Origin: Nitrospinota bacterium
GTDB lineage: Bacteria > Tectomicrobia > Entotheonellia > J063
Assembly (NCBI GenBank): GCA_003696125.1
Contig: RFHZ01000834.1
Span: forward strand, 1-5,925
Direction: 5' to 3'
Length of the DNA stretch: 5,925 nt
Position numbers and translations under genes: made by a program. Each line of letters opens with the position of its first letter. Position 1 is the stretch's first letter. The notes beneath the pieces are model-generated. The model saw nothing but the letters and a program-made list of their open reading frames with translations, was not told where the DNA came from and made no database searches. Shown piece after piece: positions 5,515-5,925 of this stretch.

Positions 5515-5925
5515 TTACCCCTGCTGGAAGGCGCCAAAGAGCGCGTTTACCAGCCGGGTGCGGGCTTCCTCCTCCATACGGGTAAACCGGACCCCCACCT
5601 GCTGGGTGAAGGCCTGCTCCGGTTTTACCCACTGCACGGTCCCCTCCACCTGGATGGGTGGGGTGTCGCGACCGAGTTCCACCGCCAGGTTCAGCACATG
5701 GGTGGGCTGGAGCGGGAGCGCCGTTTTGAGCATCAGTCCTCCCGGACCGATATCGATGGTTTTCCCCTTCCCGATGAGCTCTTCCGGTTCGTCCTGGTGC
5801 GGGATGTGCAGGGTATAGTGCACCGGAAACGCCCGGCTGACCCGCCGCGTTTTGCGCCGCTCCAGCCCGCTGACCTCTCGCGACTGGCGTTGGGGTGGGG
5901 GGAGGAGGCTACGCATGACCTGCAA
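5515..5925 (-). CDS. PilZ-domain protein, likely cyclic-di-GMP receptor; 5' end may lie outside
   Basis: The frame is open to the right edge. The first ATG is at 5916-5914 (133 residues), but only nine bases precede it and they show no good ribosome binding site, so the true start may be outside. Numbered from that ATG, ERRKTRR at 19-25 supplies the RxxxR part of the PilZ c-di-GMP site. DIGPGG at 55-60 matches the (D/N)xSxxG part with Gly in place of Ser. VEGTVQWV and QQVGVRF fit later PilZ beta strands. There is no signal peptide or membrane segment, so it should be cytoplasmic. PilZ proteins bind c-di-GMP and modulate partners in motility, secretion or polysaccharide production. The stop codon TAA at 5517-5515 is 37 nt before protease D, so co-transcription with the D-C pair is likely. 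Which process it controls cannot be read from the sequence. Confidence 0.85.
   Translation of the reverse strand: MQVMRSLLPPPQRQSREVSGLERRKTRRVSRAFPVHYTLHIPHQDEPEELIGKGKTIDIGPGGLMLKTALPLQPTHVLNLAVELGRDTPPIQVEGTVQWVKPEQAFTQQVGVRFTRMEEEARTRLVNALFGAFQQG

Noticed and set aside
5478-5537. Earlier in-frame start for protease D at 5537
   Set aside because: It would overlap the PilZ gene, would place a polar acidic stretch before the signal peptide, and the AGGAGG site favours 5477.

Overview
The window is a tandem array of four paralogous secreted subtilisin-like serine proteases (peptidase family S8), all on the minus strand. At the right edge the array is preceded by a small PilZ-domain gene, which is a likely cyclic-di-GMP receptor. 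No phylogenetic marker is present. The coding DNA is GC-rich, the genes have strong AGGAGG-type ribosome binding sites, and each protease has a Sec-type signal peptide. This fits a free-living bacterium with c-di-GMP signalling. I cannot name the lineage from the sequence.

Layout in the direction of transcription (right to left): the PilZ gene (5925-5515, 5' end possibly outside the window); protease D (5477-4133, frameshifted); protease C (4089-2713); a 337-bp gap (2712-2376) with terminator-like and promoter-like signals and a cryptic signal-peptide-like reading frame; protease B (2375-930); and protease A (911 to beyond position 1, 3' end cut by the window). Gaps inside the pairs are short (37, 43 and 18 nt). 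PilZ-D-C and B-A therefore look like two transcription units, or one long operon with an internal promoter.

Each complete protease has a signal peptide, an inhibitor_I9-like propeptide of about 70 residues, and a compact S8 catalytic domain with no C-terminal extension. The unusual feature is an insertion of pentapeptide repeats directly after the oxyanion-hole Asn. B and D carry GEGAA repeats, A and C carry SEGGD repeats, and cysteines lie in or beside the repeats. The order along the DNA is GEGAA-type then SEGGD-type, twice, which suggests duplication of a two-gene unit. The Ser motif is GTSQAAAH, not the usual GTSMAxPH. In D the repeat tract has lost two bases, which puts the catalytic Ser out of frame.

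The repeat tracts, mosaic identity between paralogues, and the frameshift within a repeat suggest a locus diversifying by repeat slippage and recombination. The substrate and physiological role cannot be read from the sequence.
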